Assembly: GCF_008831285.2 (NCBI RefSeq)
Contig: NC_045142.1
Location: 1,679,001-1,743,000, forward strand
Source: Nymphaea colorata
Lineage: Eukaryota > Streptophyta > Magnoliopsida > Nymphaeales > Nymphaeaceae
Length of the DNA: 64,000 bases
Direction of reading: 5' to 3'
Shown here in pieces: positions 12,189 to 22,335 of this stretch (its first letter is position 1; every line of letters starts with the position of its first letter). The notes beneath the pieces are model-generated. The model was not told the origin of the DNA. It did not search any database and worked only from the letters and a program-made list of their open reading frames with translations. A program made the position numbers and the translations under genes.

Positions 12189-13610
12189 TTACATTGAACT
12201 ACACAAACTCATCCTCTTAACATGTTCAAAGAACATACCAGATGCTAGCGCTTTAGTAAGAGGATCAGCAACCATATCTGTAGTTTCAATGTGTTGAATA
12301 CACACTAGTTGATTCTCTGTTATTTCCTTAACAACAAAATACTTAAGTTTCATATGCTTACAAGAAGTAGTACTTTTGTTGTTGTTGGAAAAAGACACTG
12401 CAGCTTCATTATCACAGTGAACCTTAAGTGGTCTATCAATGGATTCCACTATCTTGAGCTGTGAAATGAAGTTCTTTATCCAAATTGCCTGTGATGTAGT
12501 CTCATATAATGCAATGAATTTTGCTTCCATGGTGTGAGCAGCAGTCACAGTCTGCTTTTTGCTCCTCCATGAGATGACACCTCCTGATAGAAGGAAAACA
12601 AAACCAGTAGTAGACTTTCTACTATCGGTACATCCTCTAAGATCGGCATCAGAATAGCCAATCACTTCTAAATGGTTCACCTTGCGATATGTCAACATGT
12701 AATCTTTTGTCCCTTGCAAGTATCACATGACTCTCTTTATGACCTTCCAATGTGCCATGTCTGGATTAGACTGAAATCTACCAAGCATGCCAACAGCAAA
12801 GGAAATGTCAGGCCTAGTACAAATTTGCGCATACTGCAAGCTGCCAACCGCAGATGCATATGGAATGTTGATCATTTGTGTCTTTTCAAATTCGTCCTTT
12901 GGACAATCATTTAGGCTCAATTTATCCCCTTTAGCTATGGTTGCCGAAATATGAGAACAATTCTCCATCCCATATCTTTTAAGAACTTTATTGATGTATG
13001 CTGATTGAGAGAGACTTAAAACACATTTAGATCTGTCTCGACGAATCTTAATACCAAGAACAAATGAAGCCTCACCCATGTCCTTCATCTCAAAATGAGA
13101 TGCGAGAAAATGTTTGGTTTCTGTTAGCAATTGAAGATCATTTGAAGCAAGCAAAATGTCATCCACATATAAAGTCAAAATTATGAACTTACTCCCACAT
13201 GTCTTAAGATACACACATCGATCAATGATGTTTTCTGTAAACCCAAAAGTCGTAATGTCTTCGGAAAACTTAATGTACCATTGACGTGAGGCCTGTTTAA
13301 GTCCATAAATCGCTTTATTAAGCTTGCAAACCAAATGATCTTTACCACTCTCAGAAAACCCTTGAGGTTGATCCATATATACCTCTTTATCCAAATCACC
13401 ATTCAAGACAGTTGTTTTTACATCCATCTGATGTAGCTCTAAGTCAAAATGATCTACAAGTGCAAGGACAATCCTCATTGACTCTTTAGTAGAGACAGGT
13501 GAATATGTCTCATTATAGTCAATGTCCTTCATTTGTGTGAATCCTTTAGCAACCAATCTTGCCTTGTATCTCTCTATGTTGCCTTTAGAGTCCCTCTTAG
13601 TCTTATAGAC
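12189..13610 (-). pseudogene. Copia reverse transcriptase and RNase H (broken)
   Basis: Reverse transcriptase motifs are clear: ARLVAKGFTQ, the L-Q-M-D-V block, and the catalytic LYVDDILLASND. The same frame continues past an in-frame TGA at 12723-12725 into RNase H, seen in YSDADLRGCTDSRKSTTG and HCDNEAAVS. The natural end is at 12189, shortly before the 3' LTR. Apart from the single stop the frame is open for about 1.4 kb. Confidence 0.93.
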
Positions 13611-15111
13611 TCATTTACATCCTACGAGTTTTACTCCTTCAGGCAACGACACAAGGCTCCACCTCTGGTTTTTAGCCATAGAGTCAAGCTCTTCTTTCAT
13701 GGCATTAATCCAGTGCCTATATTGTTTGCTTTCAACGGCTTCAATGAATGTGAAAGGATCATCATCAACATCTATGAAATCACTAGGCTCTTGTAGGTAT
13801 ACCACATAGTCTGATGATATGGCAGATCTCCTGGCCCTTGTAGATCTACGAACAGGTAATTGATCATTTTCAATTTGTATGTCTATATCCTGTTCGTGTT
13901 CATCAGTATGATCTACACTTAAATCATCTGGATCTGATGCATTGCCTGTATGATTTGCATTCATGTCATCCTGGGAGACAACATAATCATACACATTTAT
14001 ATTTTCTTTATCAGATCTACTTTCAGTATCCTGTATTTTCTCAAAATTGAGGTTTTGTAATGCATCTAACCCAAATGAGTCATCTTCCAGAAACTTAGCT
14101 TCATCTGTTTCCACAATATGTGGTGTATGAGATGGACAATAAAACCTATAGCCTTTCGATCTTTCTGGATAACCAATAAAGAAACCACTGGTTGTTCTAA
14201 GATCAAAGGCTTTTATGCAGGGGTTATACAATTTTGGCTTCAGTAGGACATCCCCATATGTGCATATAAGAAAGTGAAGGTTACCTACCTGTCCATAACT
14301 CGTAAGGAGTTGTGGGAACAGCCTTAGTAGGAACTCTATTTTGTATATGCACTGCTGTCTTGAGAGCTTCACCCCACAAGGTTAGAGGGAGAGTAGAGTA
14401 ATTTAACATAGCTCGAACCATTTCTTTAAGCGTACGATTTCTTCTTTCAGCAACACAATTTTGGTAGGCGCTGCCTGGCATAGTGTATTGAGGCACAATG
14501 CCTTCTTCCTTTAGAAATCGCGCTAATGGTCCCTCCCTTTGTCCCATCTCAGTGAACCTACCATAATATTCACCACCTCTATCTGATCTGACTATCTTGA
14601 TAACCTCACCGGTTTGTTTCTCTACTTCTTTCTTATAGTCTTTGAAAACTTGACACACATCAGATTTTTCAAAGATTAAGTAGAGATACAAATACCGAGA
14701 ATAGTCATCTATAAAGGTGACAAAATACTTTTCGCCTGTATAACAAGGACAGAAAGGTCCACAAACATCTGTGTGAACAATTCCTAATCTTTCAGTACAT
14801 CGCTCGGCACCTTCTTTATATATGTTAGTTTGCTTTGCTTTTATGCAATCAACACATATGTCGTTATCTGTAAAATCAAGAGATCGTAAGATTCCTTCAT
14901 TTAAGAGTCTCCTTATTCTCTTTTCAGAGATATGACCCAAACGGCGGTGCCATAGTATGTATGAATCATCCTTTATGGTACTACGCTTATTGCCAATTAT
15001 ATTATGACTAGAAACCAACGATTCAGGAGATTGGATCTTCACATTCAACTTGTATAAACCATCACACAAAATAGCAGAACCAATTTCAACAAGATCTTTA
15101 TAAATCAACAT
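13611..15111 (-). pseudogene. Copia integrase and linker (broken)
   Basis: The integrase zinc-binding region is visible as HRRLGH followed by C-x2-C (CVDCIKAK). The catalytic core shows [17 protein letters not shown] and, further on, a Glu in [13 protein letters not shown], which fit the D, D, E triad. A TAA at 14281-14283 stops the frame after YELWTGR. A one-base frameshift near 14240 moves reading into the 14372-13611 frame, which carries an acidic linker before reverse transcriptase and ends at TGA 13611-13613. Integrase would insert the cDNA; this copy cannot encode it whole. Confidence 0.92.
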
Positions 15112-15155
15112 TTTTGAATTTTCAAACTTTAAATAGAAATCAAATTTGTCCAGTC

Positions 15156-16292
15156 TTATACAGAAATTAAGTTTCTACTATATGATGGAACAAAGAAAAC
15201 ATCATGAAGATCCAAAACAAAGCCAGTATCAAGCCTAATCTGGCATTCTCCTACAACTTTCACATGTGAGTGCATTTTGTTTCCTGAGAAAATGCTCCTC
15301 TCATGTAGTGTTGGTTCCCTTTTGCTCAGAAAGTCCTGTAAATTATTGGCAATATGCACAGTAGCACCAGAGTCAATCCACCAGCTATTAATAGGAACAT
15401 GTAACATATTACTTTCAAGTGAAACAAATGACATGTTACCTTTCTTCTCTAACCAATTCTTATACTTGATGCAGTCTGACTTCTTATGCCCCTTTTTCTT
15501 GCAAAAGAAACAATTTATAGGAGCTAAGTTAGTCTGGGCAGTTTGAGAAGCAGGTTGACTTGATAACTTCTTCTTAGCACTCATTTTCATTAAACTTTTC
15601 TTTATGCCAACTTTACCAGCCCCAGAGTGAGAAACCATATGTGCACTTTGCAACTTCTCACCATTCATTCTTTCCTCCTCTTCAACACACTTAGACATCA
15701 ATTCATTGAATGTCTATTCAATATTATGTGTGTTGTAACTGATCTTAAAAGGAGTGTATTCAGCTGGTAAAGAGGTCAAAGTAAAGAATACCAATAATGA
15801 TTCAGAAATAGTCAACTTCATGTCATTCAATTGAGAAGCAATGTTCCTCATTTCTAACATATGCTGGCGAATGTTACCCCTTCCTTGATATTTCATAAAT
15901 ATTAACTTTGACATTAGGGTACTGGCTCTAGCTTTATGAGAACTGACAAACTGAGCTTCAACTGCATCCAAGAACTCTCTCACCGATCTACAAGGTGGGA
16001 TAGCACCACATATGTTCTTAGCGACCCTTGATTGCAAAAGCAACAAGCTTAGTCAGTTAGAACGATCCCACTTGTCAAAATACACTATTTCATTATGTGT
16101 ACTTTCTGGTGTAAGAGGTGGTGGCTCAGGTCGCCTCAAAGCCATGTCCAGATTCATATACCCCAATGTGAACACAACATTTTCTTTCCATTCAGCATAA
16201 TTCGAATCATCAAGTAAATGGATAGAATTTGAGCCATTAAAATAAATAGAACCAGGCACTGCAGACGACAAAAGACATCTATAAGTTGACAT
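15156..16292 (-). pseudogene. Copia gag and protease region (broken)
   Basis: Reading starts at ATG 16292 and runs in one frame to 15156, interrupted by TGA at 16053-16055 and TAG at 15714-15716. The N-terminal part has the gag entry region (NYAEWKENVVF) typical of plant copia gag. Further on is a CCHC zinc knuckle, C-x2-C-x4-H-x4-C within CFFCKKKGHKKSDC, then the aspartic protease site WWIDSGATVHI. A frameshift near 15165 separates this part from integrase. Gag packages the RNA and protease cuts the polyprotein; neither can be made intact from this copy. Confidence 0.92.
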
Positions 16293-17932
16293 GCATTATA
16301 TGAGACAAAGCATATGGAATAGTAAACCAAATAAAGGCTCTTCATGTCTACTATTTCCAAGACAAATACCAGGGATCATTAGGATACTACTTTGATAATA
16401 TACCTAATACGCACATGTATTCCGTCTTAACTTTATCTAGTAAAATTAAGAAATGTAAATCCAAACTATAGTTAAGCATAACACCTTTGGGTGTAAAATG
16501 ACAGAACTATATAATGATCTATTTTCCTATTTTACTCTACTTATTCTCCTGAACATAACACACTACCTTTAGGTAATTATGCTATTTCAAATGAGAATAA
16601 GTACAACATGAAACACTAATGTGCTTTTAAATAATGCGTAGTCACTTTAGTGAGGTATGACATGATTTAACTAATCATAGGCTCTTTACATTAGCGTTAT
16701 CGTACAACTTTATGATCATGCAATAAAATTTAACTTTAGCATAATCCTAAACAAAACATGATACAAAAACATAATATGTCACAATAACACATTTAAATAT
16801 GAAATACATGAATCACATGAATCATTTCTGCATAATCAACTTAATGCTATCTAAATTATTCATTAAAGCTCCATAAAACGTAATGAATCGGTCCCGTATC
16901 GATCTAAAATGATCGAACCAATCCATTAAACACCTTAAATGGGCATAAAAACACATATACCAGCTTCCTCTAGCTTAGAACTGGTCCTGTATCGGTCCTA
17001 AATGGATCGAACCGATGGAAAACTAGATGACCCGGTCCGAAAAGGGAAAGAACCGGTCTCAAACAACTCTGAATCAGTTTGAAAAAGCCTGAATCGTTTT
17101 TGAAACGGAATGAACCGGCCTGAAAATCAATTGAACCGGTCTAGAAAAGATCCGAATCGGTCCCAAAATGTTCGAACCGGTCTTAAAACAGTCCGAATCA
17201 GTCCCCAAAAGCCTGAACCGGTCATGAAACGGACCGTATCGGTTTCGAAACGAACCGAAGCGGTTCTGTTTATAAAATAACACCAAATGGATACGGATCG
17301 GGGTCGACAGGACCCGACCCGATCCAAAAAGAAATGAAAAAAGGCGGGCGGGCGGAAGACGAGCGGGAACGGGGGTTTTTTTTTTTTTACGAGACGTCTT
17401 CCACCATGGGCCTGGATCAGTTCCGAAAAGAACCCCGACCCGGACCCGCCCGACCTGTCGGGCGCGGCGGTTTCGGGAAAACGAAACGCCTCCCACCGCC
17501 GCTGCCCTAGCCCAACGGCAGGGGTGATGGGGCGGCGGGAGATGTTTCAGACGGCCCTCCCACCGGCCGTGGGACGTCTTCGGCGGTTGCTTGGTGCCGT
17601 CCAGCACCCGGGGACACCGCCGGCCACTCCCAGTTGCTAGTGGGCAAGGACGCCCCACCTCCTTCTTCTTTGATGCTGTAAACAGAAAACGAAGGGGGAG
17701 GCGTCGGGCGATCCTCATACCCGCCTCCCGCCGCCTGAGGATGGCGGCCGGACGTCGCAATGGTTTGAGCGGTCCACGGCTCCACGCCTGAATGTCCATC
17801 CCTCTTCCTGTTTCCCCTTTTCCCTTTTTTTCCTTTTCACTTCTTTCACGTTTCTGCCCTATTCCCATTGCGTGAAAACATAATGCAAAGGGAAAATGCG
17901 CAGAGGAATCGTGGCGTGGGCCCATAACCCAT
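16293..17932 (-). other. Long copia leader with degenerate repeats
   Basis: Between the 5' LTR and the gag start lie 1.64 kb without a recognisable retrotransposon domain. 17330-17800 is GC-rich, 17051-17271 is a degenerate 21-bp tandem repeat, and 16300-16860 is AT-rich. A minus-strand frame stays open from 17997 to 17074 but has no family I know; it starts inside the LTR and is probably not a gene. Confidence 0.6.
17051..17271. repeat. Degenerate ~21-bp tandem repeat (about 10 units)
   Basis: Units of 20-21 bp begin GAACCGGTC or GAATCGGTC-like and carry a central GAAA/CAAA. About ten consecutive units can be lined up by eye. On the minus strand the period gives seven-residue repeats in the open frame 17997-17074. 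Confidence 0.75.
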
Positions 17933-18335
17933 TGTTGGAGCTTTGCTAGAAATCTAGATAGCGCACAAATGAAAATGCAGAAATTCGAAAGAAGCATTCA
18001 TGATTCATGTGTTTCAAATAGGGCGGAAGTAGAACCTGTAGAGGCGACCGCCGACTGAATGTCAGCGGCTGTAGGAAGAACGGCTACAGTCCCCATAGAG
18101 TCGTTTCCCTGCGGAGGTAGCAGCGGCGGTGGCGTTAATGAGTTTGTCTCCTCAGCCATAGCAGCCCAGTGATGGGGACAGGCAATTCACATATGGATAA
18201 GGAGACCGATTACCTAGACGGTAAAAACTGAATGTGTCTCACACCATCACAAGACACAAGTATTTATACTTAAGGGTTCGAAACGGATATGGACCCGTAT
18301 CGACGCAGGACTATCGAGATGGGGAAATCCCAACA
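17933..18335 (-). repeat. 5' LTR of copia element
   Basis: The 403-bp repeat is colinear with 11583-11988, with about 17 substitutions and a 3-bp indel by eye. It is the upstream LTR for the minus-strand gag-pol frame and should hold the promoter. Confidence 0.96.
18261..18268 (-). promoter_or_regulatory. TATA box in copia 5' LTR
   Basis: The minus strand reads TATAAATA here, about 67 bp inside the upstream edge of the 5' LTR. Position and sequence fit the element's own RNA polymerase II promoter. Confidence 0.6.
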
Positions 18336-18340
18336 AGATA
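18336..18340. repeat. Target site duplication AGATA (right)
   Basis: AGATA directly follows the terminal CA of the right LTR and matches the left copy at 11578-11582. Confidence 0.95.
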
Positions 18341-19400
18341 GAGATGAGTTTCCTTAAGCGCAGCCCATTGTTTCTTTTAAGCCGTCTAAAATGTTTTGGA
18401 CTATGAAAAAAAGCACTTGGCTTTTATATTTGCAAGTTAGTCTCTATCTTTTAGTTATTCTTATACTTTATTATCTAAATGATTCTCATTAAATACCAGA
18501 CTCTGGTATGCCAGACTTTAATATACCAAACTTTAAAAATTATGTGAGCTGTTTATTCTACAAAGATCAAACTGTGAAATTTAAGTTGCAAATATAAAAG
18601 CAAAATCGTTTGTTCAAGATTCTAAAATACCCTTCGAAGGACAGTAAGAGAGAAAAAAAGAGTAATAAACGAGTTTCTCTAAGTGGAACCCATTGTCTCA
18701 TTTTGAATTCTTCAAAAAACAACTTTACTTTTATATTTGCTACTTAATCTCTACTATCTGATCTTTTTATTTTGGACGATCAACCTTTATATGTCAAACT
18801 TTGATAGAAATTATTTGGGTCGTTGTTGATTTTAGAGATATTACATAATTGAAACTAAATTGCAAATATAAAAGTGAAGTTGTTTTTTTTCAAAAAAATC
18901 TGAAATACTCTTGACAGAATGAGGGAGAGAGAAACAAAGAGAGAAATAAATGACTTTCCTTAAATGAAACCTTTTGCTTTCTTTAAGCAATATTTTGGAT
19001 TTTAAAAAACTCAACTTCATTTTTATATTTGTAACTGAATCTCCACCATCTAATTTTTTTTTTTCAACAATGTAGATGATTCCCACCAAAGTCTAGTAGA
19101 CCCTCATGCGGCATACTTTGATGGGAATCATTCGATTCATGAATATCAAGTAGTAGATATCAGGTTGCAAATATAAATGACAAAATGTTCTTCAAGAGTC
19201 CAAAATATTTTTCAAATGAATTAAATAAAAGGAAAGAAAGATAAAAACAAATGATTTTCCTTAAATGAATCCTTTGTCATCTTTAAGGGGTATTTTAGAT
19301 TCCTTAAAAAATAACTTGGCTTTTATATATTGTAACTTAATCCTTCTAATCTCCTTATAATCAACAACCTAATTGGTTGTCATCAAGTTTAGTATATGAG
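18341..19400. repeat. Tandem array of about four ~300-bp foldback units
   Basis: Matching landmarks recur at about 18341, 18667, 18947 and 19247 (TTTCCTTAA or TTTCTCTAA followed by CCxTTGTC/T) and at 18586, 18860 and 19165 (TTGCAAATATAAA). Within a unit the two sides are inverted: GCTTTTATATTTGCAA at 18419-18434 faces TTGCAAATATAAAAGC at 18586-18601, and the similarity extends outward for about 50 bp. The fourth unit is cut short near a (GT)n(AT)n tract at 19407-19442. No coding capacity is seen. MITE-like or foldback origin is inferred. Confidence 0.75.
18415..18640. repeat. Inverted arms of foldback unit A
   Basis: The left arm near 18378-18440 and right arm near 18582-18640 are imperfect reverse complements, with a perfect 16-bp core at 18419-18434 and 18586-18601. 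About 150 bp separate the cores. A transcript would fold into a long hairpin. Confidence 0.75.
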
Positions 19401-19406
19401 AGTTTG

Positions 19407-19442
<36 letters not shown>
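19407..19442. repeat. (GT)n-(AT)n microsatellite
   Basis: GT dinucleotides to 19420 followed by AT dinucleotides to 19442, at the right border of the foldback array. Confidence 0.95.
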
Positions 19443-19444
<2 letters not shown>

Positions 19445-20924
19445 AATTTATGATATTGGCGGATGATTAAAAATCAAAAATTTGTTACAAGAAAGTATTA
19501 TAAACCATTGGTACTGCTAATATGTATGTAACGACCGTTTCTAATGACAAGTTTTAAATTTTTAGTTATTTGAAAACATGGGGAATCCAAGATATGTTGA
19601 CTTTCATATAAACAAATTTAATGCCAATATTTATTAGTGTTGTTTTGAATAGGCAATTAATTAGAATTAAATTCGTAGCTAATTTAAGAGTTCCATGTAT
19701 CAGTTTTAAAACAACCCCAAGAACGATCGGTTCCGGTCGCTAGGAACCTCTCTTTCTCTCTATTACTAAAACAGTTTCTCTTTGTCAATGGTGAGAAAGA
19801 CACGGAAAAATGACGCACGTACATGATTATGAACAGATACTAAAAGTAGCGTGTCGCTGTGATGTAGATTATTTGATATGATTTCCTTCACAATCTGCCC
19901 ATATTATTTTTCTTGATGCAGAAGCAAGTGTGGGTTACATGTGGGCAAATGCCCATAAGAACTCCAAGAAAACATCTCATTTTATATTTGATATTTCTAA
20001 GCAATTTTTCTCATTTACTTATTAGCATCTCTTAAAAATTTATAAAATTTTTATACCTACTAACCTGAATTTGACGCTGCTCCTGACCGAAAATATGTAT
20101 GATAAACATCCAGGCTGACGGAATTTATGGGACATCTGAACAAGTTTAAAAGTTAGGCTGAAATTGGATCTGGTACAACAAAAAATGACAAAACCCTTCT
20201 ATCGAATTCAAGGCATTTGCATCTGTGATGCCAAAAATATGTAGTGGTTGGTGTGGGCAGTTGCTCACACCAACCTCACAAAAATAATTTAATTTATATG
20301 TTAATTTTTGATATATTTCATTGTTATACATATAAGTGCCTCAAATAAATTATAGGTATTAAATGAATGCCAAAAAAAAATTTTCTGGCTATTATGTAAT
20401 TTTTGAATAAGCATAATACGATTTTGGGCCTTTTTATTATACTGAATTATTTTATCTGCTGATGTAAGCATTGGCCCATACCAACCCTTATGTATCTCCG
20501 CCGTTGTTTCTAAACAAGCGCCGCCAACTTTTTTTGGTAGCGTAAGAAAAGTATCCTTGGCATTGAATTTCATGTTTAATAGTTGCAGGCAATCGTATGA
20601 AAAGAGTTACTTTACGTGGGACTTTGCAATCGTGGCAGTGAATGGTTGCACAAAAAAGTATATAAATTTCACTTTAGAATGGGATTTGCCAAAGGAGCAT
20701 GTATCCTGTTATTATTTATTGAAACTTCACCAAGAAAGCGAACAGATTCTTTGAATGTTTGTATAGTTGTTCCATGAAATATGTTATATTTTTTAAATAG
20801 ATTCATAAAATAAAATAGTAACAAAGTTTTACTGTTGCTATATGACACATAAAAGTGTTTGATAACAAGAAGGCTTTATACAAAAAGGCTGTGTTCCATT
20901 ACCAAAGCTCACCACACATCTAGA

Positions 20925-21170
20925 GGTGCAGCTAAAATTTTTTATGAGAAAGATCAAATTAAAGTTTTTAAATTTTGACAAGAACTTTTTTTATGAGAAA
21001 GATCAAATTAAAGTTTTTAAATTTTGACAATAACTTTTCAAAATTTTTATGTAAAACAACTGTAAATTTTTTTATATAAAACAACTAAAATTTTCTAAAC
21101 TTTACATCTAATTTTTTAAATATTTTTCAACAGAGGGCTAAGGCCTCTACGAGCCCCCATGGCTCTGCAC
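20925..21170 (-). repeat. Dispersed repeat copy 2 (unclassified)
   Basis: The reverse complement begins GCAGAGCCATGG, passes an A/T-rich body with TTTTATATAAAAAAATTT and reaches CAAAATTTAAAAACTTTAAT. It matches the order of landmarks at 8190-8345. This copy also carries a 49-bp internal duplication. Confidence 0.5.
20941..21038. repeat. 49-bp tandem duplication
   Basis: Units 20941-20989 and 20990-21038 both read TTTATGAGAAAGATCAAATT and the following AAAGTTTTTAAATTTTGACA, and are nearly identical. Confidence 0.9.
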
Positions 21171-21905
21171 ACATCCCCACCCTGACTCGCACCTATACTT
21201 ATTTAACCAGATCTAATAAAAAAACCGTCCGATATGGATTTAAGCAATCAAAATTGAAAACGGGTTTGAGATACAATAGGATTCGAACCAAGTTCCTGTT
21301 GGATTTGTACCAGAATTTAAAAATCCAGATCTAAAATGCGATCACGGTAAATCTGACTAGGTCCAAACTCCTCGCCCTACTGCGGCGGGGGGTGAAGAAA
21401 GTCGCGAACTTGGTCGGGTTTTCAAGACCCCAAACGCGTCGCAGGGGGAACCGAAGACCCGCGAAGGGGCATTCCCGTCATTCGAGGCAAAAGTCAGGTT
21501 CCTTCAACACACGAACCAAAGGCAAAGAGATGCCCAAACTCGGACGCGTGCGAAGGAGACTGGGGCAAAAGTAAGCCCCTTGCGGGCCCCACAAAGTATC
21601 ATAAATGACGTGGCAGTAGGGCGCTCCGTGTATCTATCCACTCCCCCCCCCCCATGAAAATGCCGTTTTAAAACCAGCTTCTGTCTTTCCTCATAAAACT
21701 GAAAAATGATTTCGTATCTCCAGATCAAGCCAAGCTTCTTTCTGCTGCCCACGTTGCGGGAAGGAAGTCCACGGTCTACGTGGGACTTTATTTTTGACTA
21801 GCATTGACGTTAGGATGCATCACAGGGTCGAGGGGGGGGTTTATTGGAAAGGGTAGAACTATTCGTTTCGGTTATTTATTGCGTGTTCTTATTTAAACGG
21901 AAATA

Positions 21906-21915
21906 AAACCCTAAA
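21906..21915 (+). promoter_or_regulatory. Telobox-like AAACCCTAAA
   Basis: The site lies about 420 bp upstream of the PUMILIO start codon, in the GC-rich presumed promoter. Teloboxes are common in promoters of growth and translation genes; function here is only inferred. Confidence 0.3.
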
Positions 21916-22335
21916 GGAGCGCCTCGCGAGAACCGCCCCGGTGCGATCCGGGCCGTCCGTTGGCCGATCGAATGGCTGATCTTCTCCGGGGCTGGCGCTT
22001 TTATCGCCCCTAAGTACCAAGCCGTTGCTTCCCTCTTCTTCGTAGTACTCGAACAAAGACACAGAGCGAGCGAGAAGCTACGGGGGGGAAATGGCGGCCG
22101 ATCGGCAACTGAAAGCCGGGAAATCCCGCCGATCGACGCGATCGTGACAGGTGCTCTTGAATCCGCCGCCCGCGCGGGTGATTCGCCGGGACGATCGCCG
22201 TTCTCTGGTCGCTCATCGGTGAACGATAATTTGTTGTGTAGCTTCGTACGTTGAAATTCGTGTTTTTCGTGCTTGTTTCCGGCGGGCTATTGGGATAGGA
22301 GGTTGAGGAGTTTTAGGCTTTTAGCGTTTGAGGTG

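Larger units (their letters stand above)
11578..18340 (-). mobile_element. Ty1-copia LTR retrotransposon, complete ends, coding-defective
   Basis: The element proper spans 11583-18335 (about 6.75 kb) and is flanked by the 5-bp direct repeat AGATA at 11578-11582 and 18336-18340. LTRs begin TGTTGG and end CCAACA. Domains lie on the minus strand in copia order: gag, protease, integrase, reverse transcriptase, RNase H. The 5' LTR is therefore the right copy (17933-18335). The leader between the 5' LTR and gag is unusually long, about 1.6 kb. Five nonsense codons and two frameshifts disable the frame. By eye the LTRs differ at about 17 positions plus a 3-bp indel (around 4%), so the insertion is fairly young. 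Confidence 0.96.
19443..22335. other. Intergenic region upstream of the PUMILIO gene
   Basis: No gene is supported up to the PUMILIO start. It contains a 49-bp tandem duplication at 20941-21038, the second copy of a dispersed repeat at about 20925-21170, a poly-C run near 21645-21655 and a GC-rich final 450 bp likely to be promoter and leader. A telobox-like AAACCCTAAA lies at 21906-21915. Confidence 0.55.

Noticed and set aside
17074..17997. 307-codon open frame on the minus strand inside the copia leader
   Set aside because: It begins inside the LTR, crosses GC-rich and repeat-derived sequence and has no family signature; more likely chance openness.
18341..19400. CRISPR-like reading of the tandem array
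   Set aside because: The units are ~300 bp, diverged and foldback-shaped in plant nuclear DNA; this is not a CRISPR array.
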